DNA from: Macrostomum hystrix
Taxonomy: Eukaryota; Platyhelminthes; Macrostomidae
DNA length: 64,000 nt
Assembly (NCBI GenBank): GCA_950097015.1
Contig: CATNEN010000038.1
Coordinates: forward strand, 7,562,001 to 7,626,000
Reading direction: 5' to 3'
Positions within the stretch are counted from its first letter, which is position 1; each line of letters starts with the position of its first letter. The position numbers were made by a program, and so were the translations under genes. Positions 45,001 through 54,603 of the stretch are shown piece by piece. The notes beneath the pieces are model-generated. The model did not search any database. It saw only the letters and a program-made list of their open reading frames with translations, and was not told where the DNA came from.

Positions 45001-47177
45001 ATGTGTTCTCAGGAGTCAGCAAAATGACCAGAATGACCTCCTCGTTGGCTGCGGGTCTAGTGTCACTAAATAATGTGCCATGGCCTGCAGCCCTCGGGGG
45101 TAAGAGATTGAGATTAATTAGGGATCTCAAGGTTAAGATAGATAAATCTTGCCCTAGCTCAGGTAGGTAGATACATATTCGCTTTATACAGTTTATTCCG
45201 TGGACTATGGTGATGCTGATGCCCATTTTACAGCTGGTTGGACTGGAACAGGGTTTAAGTGTTACGCTCAAGCGCACAAATTTATTCCCTTAAGCTCAGA
45301 GATTCGAACTCCTGACCTCCTGGTTAGATGCCCGAAACCTTAACGCTGAGATACAGGCCATGTAAAATAAGTTGGGATATGAACTCTAAAGCTACTATTC
45401 GCTCTATAAAAACGCCATCCCAACTCTGCTACAAACGCGCAGGCGTGAGCAGTTGCGCGAACAGAAGCTGCTCAACAAGGCCCACCAGAAGCAGGACACG
45501 GAGCAGAACCTGCGGCACGAGTTGGACAAGCAGCAGCTGGAGCAGCGCTTCCGCCAGGAGCTGCAGCAACTGGGCCGCGACTTCGACCTCGCCAAGGCGC
45601 GAATTCGACGCGAAGCGGAGGAGACGGAGCGGCAGCTCAATCAGCAGTTTGAGAAGTCGCTCAGGCAGGAGACTCAGCGGGCCAAGGAGCAGCAGGATCG
45701 GGGACTGCGGGAACTGCGCGACACTCTGCGGCTGGAGCGGAAGCGCCTGACCAGGGAGGAGCTGAAGAACTCGCAGCGGGAGCTCAAGGAGAAGGACCGG
45801 GAAGCCGAGCGCAGCCTCCTCCAGAGGCTGCAGGTGAGGCAATTCTTTGTTTATGAAAAATATCCTATGCACACTTATCTGACTTGAGGTGACTTGAGGA
45901 GGTCGAGAGTTCGAATCTCAGCTAAAAAGAAGTTATTTGTCCTTCCTAACCGATAGCTTCAGCTGTGCCACTGGCTGTACCTCTGTCCCACGTAATCTAT
46001 TTATATTAATTATTCCTCAGGCCCAATTCGAGGAGCATGAGGCAGCCGCCAGGCTTCAGCACCGCAAGCTGCTGGACGATCGTCAGCGGGCCCTGCTGCG
46101 CGAGCTGCACGCGCTGGAGCGCAAGTACCGCCAGGAGCGGGAGGAGTGCGAGGAGCGGCACCTGTACGAGCGCTACGAGATGCGCCTGTTTCAGCACACT
46201 CAGCACTGGGTGCTCAAGAAGCAGCAGGCCATGGAGCGCCACGAGCGTGACCTGGACCGCCTGAGGAAGCAGGCCGATGTCAAGCGGGAGGTCTTGACGC
46301 AGTCGCAGGCCTTGGAGCGGCGCCGGCGTCCGAAACTGCTCAAGAAAGAACAGGCGACCAGAGCCAGAATGTTTCGCGAGAGCCTGCTGGTGAGTCGTCC
46401 CTTCGGGCTGTCCAGAGTTCGACTTTCAGTCTAGGGGAAATTTATGCAAGGCACTTGATAATTGATAGTTTCTAGTCACCCAGCTGTGAAAACTTAGCCG
46501 AAAAATTGCACGACAAGCAGCACTCAAGCCTTCTCTACGAGGCTGGCCTAAAGTAACGTGGCCTTGCCGCGGAATCGAACTCAGGGATCTTGGTGCGGGT
46601 GCACACGCGTTAAAGCTCGTTTAGCTCAGCTGTCTAGCATATCGCTCTCTTGCGTTGAAGGTCCGGCCCCGGGTTCGAATTTCGGTTTTTTCAACATTAG
46701 AATCGGTTAATTTATGTCTTGTTTGTCATTGTGCCCGCCGCGCAGGTGACCAACCCGGGCATGCCCGACGACGAAACTCGCCGACGCCTGCGCGAATTCG
46801 ACGAATCGGAGAAGGAGCGCTGCCAGGCCGAGCTGGCCCGCCTGGAGGGCAAACTGGCCCGCGCCAAGGACGAATTTGAGCGGCGGGTGGCCCGCGTGGA
46901 CACGGAGGTGCGTCACGAGCAGCAGGAGATGCGCAAGCTCATCGCCGAGCGAGAGTCCGACCAGCGCCGGGACCTGGAGGCCGGCAAGCGGGCCCAGCTC
47001 AAGGAGTTCCAGGAGCTGCGCAGGCGCGAGAAGGAGGCTCTGGAGCTGCGCATGGCCGAGGAGGCCAGGGAGCTCGAGGCCCGGCTGGCTGTCGATGCCC
47101 GCGGCGACGCGTCCGGGCTGCGGATCAACGGCGAGGGCGAGGCCGGCGCCGGGGCGGCGGCTGTCACCCAGGCTTAG
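27041..47177 (+). CDS. SLK: SLK/STK10-like STE20 serine/threonine kinase, 1455 aa, ten exons
   Basis: Ten exons join in frame: 27041-27415, 29619-30051, 30720-31405, 31591-32316, 33305-33625, 33874-34374, 34775-34908, 45443-45833, 46021-46389, 46746-47177. The N-terminal kinase domain (about 34-310) has GDGAFGEV (41-48), AAIK Lys63, alphaC Glu79, HRDLKAGN (Asp155), DFGVSA (Asp173) and WMAPE (196-200). The activation segment reads GSQYWMAPE where human SLK/STK10 have GTPYWMAPE. The long acidic and Ser/Pro-rich linker contains five KSPDSP repeats (about 452-482) and two polyGln runs (about 691 and 731). The segment [14 protein letters not shown] matches the STK10 block before the coiled coil. 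Exons 8-10 encode the charged PKK-type coiled coil. Family members phosphorylate ERM proteins and act in cortical actin and adhesion control. Reading through the exon 4 donor would stop at 32371-32373, a possible short isoform. Confidence 0.92.
27435..28728. repeat. 37-bp minisatellite in kinase intron 1
   Basis: About 35 well-conserved copies of a unit containing GAGGCTAGGCTGTGACACCT and CTACCTGTTATTCAT. Single-base variants (AGGTTG or AGGCTG, CTACTT or CTACCT, CGCGAG) recur in patterns that suggest block duplications. Confidence 0.97.
28729..29330. other. Intron 1 remainder, nothing recognised
   Basis: AT-rich intronic sequence between two tandem arrays. I see no coding or mobile-element signal. 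Confidence 0.6.
29333..29575. repeat. 17-bp ATCGAT array next to exon 2
   Basis: About 14 copies of ATCGATTTATCGATCCT (or ATCGATTTATCGATCAT), ending about 45 bp before the exon 2 acceptor at 29618. Each unit carries palindromic ATCGAT. Confidence 0.95.
30118..30475. repeat. 21-bp minisatellite in kinase intron 2
   Basis: About 17 copies of a unit containing GGGGTTGTAGCCCTAGTGGA. The period is divisible by three, so it gives spurious ORFs on both strands. Confidence 0.95.
30463..30660 (+). mobile_element. SINE-B copy in kinase intron 2
   Basis: TTAGAGCCTCGGATTTAAGA and B-box-like AAAGGTTCGATTCCCGAAC form the head. The core follows: GAATGTGTCACTCTGTTT, CAGTTCACCCAGCTGTTAAA and GTACCAGCGTCAGCTGTGGT. 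The 3' third is missing after about 30625. Confidence 0.8.
34925..35562. repeat. 42-bp minisatellite just inside kinase intron 7
   Basis: About 15 copies of a highly uniform unit containing GTGTGTGGGAACACAATGAT and GCGGTCCAGTTTTCC. The first partial unit begins within about 30 bp of the exon 7 donor (34908/34909). The 42-bp period leaves long open frames in several registers on both strands. They are repeat translations, not genes. Confidence 0.96.
36178..36375 (+). mobile_element. SINE-B copy in kinase intron 7
   Basis: Degenerate head (GTCATAAGTTCAAATCCAC), then GACATATTAACTGGGCTAGA, CAGTCCACGGACTGAACAGC and GCAATAGTACTTCTGGCCCA. It lacks the GTGTCCTTTAGC block and ends near CTCATTTATATTCTAT. 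Confidence 0.78.
37369..38407 (+). CDS. Unidentified Gln/Pro-rich coding exon nested in kinase intron 7
   Basis: A 1.04-kb open frame lies in the same orientation as the kinase but cannot be spliced into its frame. The plausible acceptors (after 37368 or 37374) give entry phase 1, while the flanking kinase exons join in phase 2. The frame opens after a stop at 37353 and contains no early ATG. It ends in a good donor at 38408 (GGGACAG then GTGAGCC). About 346 residues are encoded. The N-terminal third is mixed and globular-looking ([17 protein letters not shown]). The middle has an SH3-ligand-like [12 protein letters not shown], polyGln and nine consecutive prolines. The end is acidic ([20 protein letters not shown]). 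I do not recognise the family. It could be an internal exon of a nested gene or of an alternative transcript. Matching partner exons were not found. Confidence 0.5.
38408..39790. other. Intron 7 stretch, no gene assigned
   Basis: Mixed composition with GC-richer patches at about 38800-39000 and 39050-39340. A minus-strand open frame at 38720-39004 has mildly protein-like sequence ([19 protein letters not shown]) but no recognised family or clear splice sites. Confidence 0.35.
39793..40055. repeat. 25-bp minisatellite in kinase intron 7
   Basis: About 10 copies of a unit containing AAGTCAAAGCTGATGCATCG. Early copies are identical; later ones shift to GCTGCTGGATTGATGAG. Confidence 0.95.
40056..42732. 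other. Intron 7 stretch, nothing supported
   Basis: No exon with convincing splice sites or similarity. Short open frames around 41400-42200 are pyrimidine-rich and low complexity in character. Confidence 0.45.
42735..43535. repeat. 35-bp minisatellite in kinase intron 7
   Basis: About 23 copies of a unit containing GTCACAGACTGATAACTGTA and CGGTCGCATTAGATG. A multi-unit block including a shortened unit (CTGCAGTCACATTGGATC) is duplicated around 43150-43260 and 43340-43450. Confidence 0.96.
43825..44045 (+). mobile_element. SINE-B copy in kinase intron 7
   Basis: GGCCGGGAGTTCGATTCTCA (B-box-like) leads into GAGCAAGACACTTAATTATT, TGGGTACCAGCATTGACTAA, CAGTCCACGGACTGAACAGT and GGTTATGTCTCATTTCTATT. 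Confidence 0.85.
44046..44756. other. Intron 7 stretch, nothing supported
   Basis: No gene or repeat recognised between two SINEs. Confidence 0.5.
44757..45108 (+). mobile_element. SINE-A, near full-length copy in kinase intron 7
   Basis: This copy shows the best tRNA-like head of the family: GTTGCATAGCAGTTAGCGCG, then CTGCCTCTCGCACCAAGG and the B-box-like TGAGCTCGATTCCGCG. The body carries GGCACAGCCGCGGAGAGAAG, GTGTACACTGCCTGACGATG, CAGATGTACACACCTGTGTG, CTCGTTGGCTGCGGGTCTAG and GTGCCATGGCCTGCAGCCCT. Confidence 0.92.
45185..45362 (-). mobile_element. SINE-B copy, reverse orientation, in kinase intron 7
   Basis: Read on the minus strand it begins with a tRNA-like head: TGTATCTCAGCGTTAAGG (A box) and GTCAGGAGTTCGAATCTC (B box). 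AACACTTAAACCCTGTTCCA, CAACCAGCTGTAAAATGGGC and ATAGTCCACGGAATAAACTG follow. It ends about 80 bp before the exon 8 acceptor. Confidence 0.82.
46508..46615 (-). mobile_element. SINE-A fragment in kinase intron 9
   Basis: Reverse-oriented head and start of the body: TTGCCGCGGAATCGAACTCA, GATCTTGGTGCGGG, CGCGTTAA, with AGCCTTCTCTACGAGGCTGG and TTGCACGACAAGCA at the other side. The 3' body is missing. Confidence 0.75.
46611..46692 (+). mobile_element. tRNA-like SINE head or tRNA pseudogene in kinase intron 9
   Basis: TTTAGCTCAGCTGTCTAGCA resembles an A box/D arm, and CCCCGGGTTCGAATTTCGG a T arm with B box. The D stem and the acceptor stem do not pair well, and the segment sits in an intron beside SINE debris. 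I read it as a tRNA-derived SINE head, not a working tRNA gene. Confidence 0.5.
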
Positions 47178-48934
47178 CTGTGCGAAGATGGGCACCCTAG
47201 TAACCGCCTAGCAACGCTGGATGTGTTCATCAGTCCTTCGGCACAGCTAAGAAATTCCACAACCAGACCACTGCTAATAGATTCGCGCACTTCATTTCAC
47301 CTGTTGCTTGCTTATTCCAGTTGAACTATTTGTTATAAATCACGGATCTTCAAGCGCCTCTTCAAGCGAAAGGTTAGTTTTGCGCTTGGCTCTTGTTTCC
47401 CCTACCAAATCCCACGCCTCAAGATCCTAATTATCAACGTAAGAAACTTCCCAAATCGCACGCAATTTTTCGATCGATCCTTAAATTTATCCCCAAAAGC
47501 TCTCAGATCCCAAAATTGATTCTCGCGCACTTTCGAGATCCCAAATTTTATCACGCACTTTACAGATCCCAAAATTGATTCCAGCCCATATTCCAGATCC
47601 CAAAAAATGATTCCCGCCCACTTTCTAGATCCCGACATTGATCTAGCACACTTTCAGATCCTAAAATCAATCTCACACTCCGTAGGTCTCCGATTTGATC
47701 CCAAAAACTCTCAGATCCTAAGTAAATCCTACACTTTCCAAGATCTCTAACTTGATCCTATAATCGATCACACATACTTCCCAGATCCTCAAGTTTCCCT
47801 AAGCGAATTCCCTAAGTGTGTTAATTCTCCCATATGCCCCTCACTATTCTTTGGCGCGCTGTTCATCTCGGTTGATGATTTTCCACTGCGTTGGTCACAT
47901 TTCAGATTAATCTCGACTTAACATTATTCCCAACGCATGTACCTCGGATTCAGTGGGAGATCAGCTGTTTGCCGCCTCACTAATCTCTGCCACCTGTCAG
48001 TAAAGGTGACGCTGGACTGTACGAATATATCTGTGTTCAAATGCTAAGGTAGCCCCTATAGCCCATTTTTCCCATCGAATACTAGACAGACTTCGGCTAG
48101 TTTCAATGTCAGCTGAACCTTTACTTTTACTACTATTTATAATAATTAATAATATTTTTTACTGTCGCTATTCGAGTTGTATATTTTTTTAATTGCTTTA
48201 AACAGGTTTTTCCTGATTTCCGTCGCGAAATGAGAAAAGATCGCTGTTGCCCCCCCCCCGACCCAAAGGTTATTTTATAGTTTGTCTCATTGTATCGGCT
48301 TTTGAAATTGTTTTCATTCCTAATTTCTAACCAACACTAATTCAAGTACAAGCGTAGACCCGACCTTGCAGCTCATTTTGGCTCAGTATTTACTCACTCT
48401 TGTAGCTGGTTCTCATAGCTGACATTCATTGAAGCATTGCCTGTTTCACAGAGCACTTGAATAACAGATTTTTTAAATAATTAAATGGGGTAAACTGTGC
48501 TAGTTGTGAGTGATCACAATCATCATTATATTTCTTTGATTAGGTGATCCAATTATATTTGATTTCATAACTCTATATTTGTTTAACGGTTGTACATTAA
48601 GCCAGATTTTGTCAATAATGCCTAATTTCATCGCTAAATGCACCTTTTTGTCAAGTTTTCATTTGTAGAGTTTTGTTATCTAATAACTTATTTTAGTGTA
48701 ATTCTCAGTTGATCAGGAAAGGCTAGTTGTGCTCTCTTGAAGAGGAAATAAATAAAATCAACACCTGGCGACAGTTTTAGAAATATTTACAATCACTCGC
48801 AGCTGGATGTTATCTGTCTCACCTCACCCTTGTGGTCAGGTGAGAGGCTTATTAAAACTGACTGGGAAATACGACTTGCCTTGCTTATCTGAGCTCAATC
48901 TAAACCCATAGGTCTCCGTCTACCTCAGTCTCCA
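47178..48934. other. 3' flank of the kinase gene, no gene seen
   Basis: Presumed 3' UTR followed by AT-rich spacer. About 47405-47800 holds a degenerate repeat of AGATCCCAAAATTGATTC-like units with variable spacers. A C-run lies at about 48250-48259, and an AATAAATAAAA stretch near 48745 could serve as a poly(A) signal but is far from the stop codon. Confidence 0.5.
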
Positions 48935-49465
48935 TCTACCCCCAGTCCCCTCTACCCCCAGTCCTCTCTACCCCCAGTCCTCTCTACCCCCATGCAGTCC
49001 TCTCTACCCCCAGTCCTCTCTACCCCCAGTCCCCTCTACCCCCAGTCCCCTCTACCCCCAGTCCTCTCTACCCCAGTCCCCTCTACCCCCAGTCCTCTCT
49101 ACCCCCAGTCCTCTCTACCCCCAGTCCTCTCTACCCCCAGTCCTCTCTACCCCCAGTCCTCTCTACCCCAGTCCCCTCTACCCCCAGTCCTCTCTACCCC
49201 CAGTCCTCTCTACCCCCAGTCCTCTCTACCCCCAGTCCCCTCTACCCCCAGTCCCCTCTACCCCCAGTCCTCTCTACCCCAGTCCCCTCTACCCCCAGTC
49301 CTCTCTACCCCCAGTCCTCTCTACCCCCAGTCCTCTCTACCCCCAGTCCTCTCTACCCCCAGTCCTCTCTACCCCCAGTCCTCTCTACCCCCAGTCCCCT
49401 CTACCCCCAGTCCTCTCTACCCCCAGTCCTCTCTACCCCAATCCCCTCTACCCCTCAGTCCCACC
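48935..49465. repeat. 16-bp C-rich minisatellite
   Basis: About 33 copies of CCCCCAGTCCTCTCTA or CCCCCAGTCCCCTCTA. The plus strand is almost entirely pyrimidine apart from the AG and A of each unit. Open frames across it are artefacts. Confidence 0.97.
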
Positions 49466-49984
49466 TACCCCAGCAAGATATTCTCTGATGCTCAGACGAC
49501 TTAAACCTCAGTCGTTGCTGTTGGCCTCTGAATAGCCACGGCACTGACCCCGCCAGGTCAGGCTGGCTAATCCAATCTTGGCATTCTAAACTAATTTTCT
49601 ACCAAATTTCGGTGCATTGCGCAACTGCGGACAAAGCCACTCAGGTTTTGTTAGCTGGCTATTACGCAATCGAGTCAGCCCCAGAAGCTGGTTAGCTTTT
49701 TGATTAGTTTTTTGATCTTCTCAGAACTGGGCCTATTGAGGCGGCCGGCAGATAAAATAGAAACCATGCGAGTTCAGCCGGGGTCAGTGACTCCCACCCG
49801 CCATCCGGAATGACAACTAGTCCATCGAGAGGAAGACTAAAATATATACCATTGAGAGTCAGCGTAGCAAACTCACTCAGGGTAGCTTGGTAACTGCTTA
49901 GCCGGTGGAATATACTCCTTCGGATTTGAGCGCCAGCTTTTAAGATTGAAGCCTTACTTTTTTAATCCTGAATCTGTTTTTAAC
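49466..49984. other. Spacer between two minisatellites, nothing seen
   Basis: No gene, RNA or mobile-element signal recognised. Confidence 0.55.
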
Positions 49985-51282
49985 TCCACCAGTCTCTCAT
50001 CTGACTCCACAGTCTCTCCTCTGACCCTAAAGTCTGTCATCTGACTCCCACAGTCTCTCATCTGACTCAACAGTCTCTCCTCTGACCCTACAGTCTGTCA
50101 TCTGACTCCCACAGTCTCTCATCTGACTCAACAGTCTCTCCTCTGACCCTACAGTCTGTCATGTGACCCTACAGTCTGTCATCTGACCCTATAGTCTGTC
50201 ATCTGACTCCCACAGTCTCTCATCTGACTCAACAGTCTCTCATCTGACCCTAAAGTCTGTCATCTGACTCCCACAGTCTCTCATCTGACTCAACAGTCTC
50301 TCCTCTGACCCTACAGTCTGTCATGTGACCCTACAGTCTGTCATGTGACCCTACAGTCTGTCATCTGACCCTACAGTCTGTCATCTGACCCTACAGTCTG
50401 TCATCTGACTCCCAGTCTGTCATCTGACTCCCACAGTCTCACATCTGACTCCCAGGCTGTCATCTGACTCCCACAGTCTCACATCTGACTCCCACAGTCT
50501 CACATCTGACTCCCACAGTCTCACATCTGACTCCCACAGTCTCACATCTGACTCCCACAGTCTCACATCTGACTCCCACAGTCTCACATCTGACTCCCAG
50601 GCTGTCATCTGACTCCCACAGTCTCACATCTGACTCCCACAGTCTCACATCTGACTCCCAGGCTGTCATCTGACTCCCACAGTCTCACATCTGACTCCCA
50701 CAGTCTCACATCTGACTCCCAGGCTGTCATCTGACTCCCACAGTCTCACATCTGACTCCCACAGTCTCACATCTGACTCCCACAGTCTCACATCTGACTC
50801 CCAGGCTGTCATCTGACTCCCACAGTCTCACATCTGACTCCCACAGTCTCACATCTGACTCCCAGGCTGTCATCTGACTCCCAGGCTGTCATCTGACTCC
50901 CACAATCTCACATCTGACTCCCACAGTCTCACATCTGACTCCCAGGCTGTCATCTGACTCCCACAGTCTCACATCTGACTCCCACAGTCTCACATCTGAC
51001 TCCCACAGTCTCACATCTGACTCCCACAGTCTCACATCTGACTCCCACAGTCTCACATCTGACTCCCACAGTCTCACATCTGACTCCCAGGCTGTCATCT
51101 GACTCCCACAGTCTCACATCTGACTCCCAGGCTGTCATCTGACTCCCACAGTCTCACATCTGACTCCCACAGTCTCACATCTGACTCCCACAGTCTCACA
51201 TCTGACTCCCAGGCTGTCATCTGACTCCCACAGTCTCACATCTGACTCCCACAGTCTCACATCTGACTCCCAATTCAGTATC
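49985..51282. repeat. 21-bp minisatellite, 1.3 kb
   Basis: About 62 units. The right part consists of a unit ending CCACAGTCTCACATCTGACT, interspersed with a shorter variant ending CCAGGCTGTCATCTGACT. The left part is more diverged (ACAGTCTGTCATCTGACCCT). The two unit types alternate in blocks, indicating higher-order duplication. Repetitive open frames on the minus strand are not genes. Confidence 0.97.
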
Positions 51283-51380
51283 AAATCTGACTGAAAGTTC
51301 TTTTTTATCAATTTAACAAATGGTTGGCTTTTCTTTTTTTAAAAATATATTTTTTAAATATAAAAAAATCTGAAAATGTT

Positions 51381-51466
51381 TTTATTGTCTTACAAAAATT
51401 ATTACAAATATTTACTACTTGTTTGGTAAGTAGATGACTTGCTACTTTTCTCTGCGTAATTTTATT
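51381..51466 (-). terminator. Poly(A) signals of the PAN/glycine-rich gene
   Basis: On the minus strand AATAAA occurs at 51466-51461 and again at 51386-51381, about 110 and 190 nt after the stop codon at 51577-51579. Both are at normal distance for a short 3' UTR. Confidence 0.55.
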
Positions 51467-51576
51467 TTCTAATCTAGAGTTTGAATGTATCGGACGGGCT
51501 AGTTACTGTTATGAGCATGAGGCACACCCAATTAGGTCCATGGTCCGGCGACACCAACCCACGACCACGCTTGGTC

Positions 51577-53600
51577 TCACACGCAGGCAGCTGCCGTCAT
51601 GTTCAGCAGCACGCGGCCCTGCAGCTCCGAGTTGCCGCCGGCCACAGCTGCGCAGCCGAGGCCGCTGCAGAACGAGCCGCCGCCGCCACCGCCGCCAGGA
51701 TTCGACCAGGTCGCGGCGCCGCCGCCGCTGTAGCCGCCGCCGCCGCCGCCGGGCCCCTGAAAATTGCCGGCGCAGCAGCCGCCGCCAGAGCCGCCTCCGC
51801 CGAAGCCGCCGTCGCCGGTGGTGCAGCCGGAGCTGCGGGCGCCTCCGAGCCAGCCGTCTGTGCGGCTCATTCCGGGGCCTCCGACTTTGCCGATGGTGCC
51901 AGCGACGGCGGAGCCGTTCCATCCAGCGCCGGCGCCGGCGACAGAGCAGGAGGACGGACAGTAGGATGATGCCTGACCCGGCTGTCCACCAGAGCCGCCG
52001 GCGCCGGTGTATGAGCTAGCCCCTGGGCTGTCCGTGCCGCTGGTTCCGTTGTTTCCATTGCTACCTGGCATGCAGTGAGCTTTGATGTCAGCGCAAAAGA
52101 AACTCATGGGATTATGAGGCTTACTTTTTCCCACTTCTTCCTCGTAGGTCCTTGCAAATGACCTGTGGAGTAGGATTTGCAGTGACGTCACAGTGGGATT
52201 TCGAAGTGACGTCACACTCTAATTTTGGGATAGAGCGCTCCTGGTTTGCTTCCGCGAAAGCTGAGAAGCCCCAGCCCCCTTTGATGTTCTGGTGTGATCA
52301 CCGATTCTCCCCTTCACTACTGTACTGTTCCTCAATCAGGCGGTACCTGTAGCTGTATCTCACCTCGCTGAACGGAGGAGCCGCCTCCGCCTCCGGCTGC
52401 CAGGAGCAGCTGCGGGCTGCCGCTGACGCCGCTGATGTACACGAAGCTGCCGCCGCCCCCACCTGCGCCGAAGCCGCAAGCGGAGTCGCCGCCAGGATTG
52501 CCGACGATGATTTCCAGCTTGGTGCCGGCGCTGAGGTTGAAGCTTCCAGCGGCTGAAGCGCCCCTGCTGACTGTGCCCACATGGCTGCTGGTAGTGTTGC
52601 CGCCGCCCGCTCCGAAGGCCTCGATGCGGTAGCAGCCGGTGACGCTGATGGTGACGTTCTGGACGAGTCCGAACCTGCCCGTGCCGCTGCCTGAAGTGAT
52701 GCGTCTTTTGGATGTGTCCCGAGGCAAAGGCAAAGCTAACAATTGCTTTATGTATCACAATGCGGCACTCACTGATCAGATTGACGTTGACAGCGGGTGC
52801 AGCTTTTCGGGTTCGCATCTGCAGCTGCAGCTCAAAGTCCTCCGCCTTCCACACAGTCACCGCGTTGTCCGCTGGCGAGCCAAGCTGCCTCGTCACGTGA
52901 CTGCCGGCAGGGACCGTTTGACCCGAGGACTCGTCGTTGATGACTAGCAGCTGACAGCCGCGGCTGGTGTCATTCAGCACGGCGACAGCGCAGCCTCGAT
53001 TCTCGCACCACCAGAGGCAGTCGAGCTTGGACCTGGAGGGCAAGTCGCTCAGCAGGCTGCTGCTCGTGGAGTTGCCAATGGCAACCGAATTCGCGCGGTA
53101 AAAAAGGCGACTGGAGGCACTAGCGCTTGCCACTGAAACAGGCATTAGACGTGTGCTCAAGCTAATTAATGATAATAATAATTGCAGGAGGGCTGCCGGC
53201 AATGGCACGTCATTTGGTGGCACTAGACCCGCAGCCAGCGAGGAGGCAATTCTGCCCATTTCGCTGACTCCTGAGCACATGCGCACGCAGATACTGTACT
53301 CAGGCACACGCTCACACATGTGTGTACATCTGTCCTGACTCTCATCGTCAGGCAGTGTACACTCTCACTGTGCCTCGGAGGTTGGCCCTCAAGGGCGTAA
53401 ATTGCACGACAAGCCACCAAGCCTTCTCTCCGTGGCTGCGCCGCGGAATCGAGCTCAGGGACCTTGGTGCTCAAGATTGTCTGAGACTCGAATCTACTGC
53501 TTTGGCTTATCGGAGCATAGCTTGAGCACAAGCCACAACTCGTGCGATACTCACCGACTGTATGAACAAGTAGAAGAGCCGCAACTTCTGGTAGACCCAT
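51577..53600 (-). CDS. Secreted PAN-like plus ALK/LTK-type glycine-rich protein, 406 aa, four exons
   Basis: Exons 53600-53555, 53132-52773, 52690-52364 and 52064-51577 all join in phase 1 at GT/AG borders. The result is a complete frame from ATG to TGA. Exon 1 starts MGLPEVAALLLVHTV, a signal peptide that continues into exon 2. Residues about 25-100 look like a PAN/apple-type module (KLDCLWWCENRGCAVAVLND, then GCQLLVIND). Residues about 136-406 match the glycine-rich domain of ALK/LTK receptors: GCYRIEAFGAGGG, GSFNLSAGTKLEIIVGNPGG, FGAGGGGGSFVYI, LLLAAGGGGG, then GGFGGGGSGGGCC and GGGGGGYSGGGA. No transmembrane segment and no kinase follow; the protein ends GRVLLNMTAAACV. It is therefore a predicted extracellular protein, possibly a ligand-binding or matrix/mucus component. 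A SINE-A sits in intron 1. Confidence 0.85.
53168..53475 (-). mobile_element. SINE-A copy in intron 1 of the PAN/glycine-rich gene
   Basis: Minus orientation. The tail ATTATTATTATC is at the low end (53168-53180). The body shows GGCAATGGCACGTCATTTGG, CACACATGTGTGTACATCTG, CATCGTCAGGCAGTGTACAC and CCCTCAAGGGCGTAAATTGC. The head side ends CGGAATCGAGCTCAGGGACC, with the A box lost. Confidence 0.9.
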
Positions 53601-54603
53601 TGCTGATGCTTGGGAGTCAGTTCGGTTTGAGGGTGGCAGTCTGTGGGAAGAAATTTCAGGTGCATGGATTATGCCTGCGTTGGTAGGGGCTTTAAGTTAG
53701 TCAGTTAGTGAGGCTGCCAGGTGAGAGGAGAGCTACATGTGCGCCTGTTGAATCGCCAATCACATTGCGATTCGTCGCCATGGTGATGAAGTAAACGCGG
53801 TGCCTAATTTAATGTTGCTAGAACTTTTCTCGCAGATTTCAGGAAATTTGATAGATTTTAGCAGAAAATATTTTCTTCTATAACTTGTTTGAATTCTTTG
53901 AGAAATCTCAGAACTGAAATTTTTGCAGGAAGTGAGGATATGGATAGGCACGATAAATATTTTTCTATCTGCATCTAAGTGCAATCATCGCCCATATTCT
54001 CTATCGCGAAAAAATACTAAAAGCTTTGTTGCCATGCCAACCTCACCAGCGAGGCTTTAGGGAGTTTAGAAATCGATGCAGCGACTATTCAGACAGTTTT
54101 TCAGTAGAAAATAAATCTGGAGATTAGAGACGGGTGCCTAGTTGTCAAGGACAACCTGAGGCCGGATGCACAGGTTGGCACTAATCTGGAGTTTGAGAGG
54201 CAGCTGGGTCTACAAGTATGCAATGCCAGTACAGGTAGTTAGGCTCAGCTGCCTCCAGCATGTGGAATTAGCTCATGGTTATTTAATGCTATCTTCAGCT
54301 CTTCTGCTTCACAATGAGCTGCCTGGAGATTTCAGCCGCTCTATTCCGCAGAGGCAACAAATGGCTGTGGAAACTGTTCGTGCCAAGCTGACAATTTAGC
54401 ACTTCAAGTAAGCCAGTTTACTTGCGCGGATGCAGATTTCTGTCAAAATTGAAATTTCCTGCAGCCAGAAAGCCCTTTTAAATGCCTACATTCTAGAGAG
54501 GAAAGAAAATTCTGAACAAAAAAATTTAATGCGCAAAAAACACTACTTCTAGTAAAGTAGAGAGCGCCAAGAACATATTAGAGACAATTAATTGTCAGGA
54601 TAG
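53601..54603. other. Spacer, possible degraded coding patches
   Basis: Two protein-like stretches occur on the plus strand at about 54135-54235 (DNLRPDAQVGTNLEFERQLG) and 54242-54400 (ELAHGYLMLSSALLLHNELP, stop at about 54397). They are in different frames with no usable intron between them, and I do not recognise them. They may be remnants of a gene or chance. Confidence 0.3.

Noticed and set aside
46611-46692. Functional tRNA gene
   Set aside because: A and B boxes are present, but the D and acceptor stems do not form and the segment lies among SINE fragments in an intron.
48992-49504. Proline/serine/leucine-rich 170-aa ORF
   Set aside because: Pure minisatellite translation with a 16-residue period from a 16-bp unit.
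51509-52019. Arg/Ala-rich plus-strand ORFs opposite the glycine-rich exon
   Set aside because: They are the complement of the GGC/GGA-rich terminal exon of the minus-strand secreted protein.
54135-54400. Possible small gene with DNLRPDAQVGTNLEFERQLG and ELAHGYLMLSSALLLHNELP
   Set aside because: The two stretches are in different frames only a few bases apart, with no usable intron and no recognised family. Noted as a possible remnant, not called as a gene.
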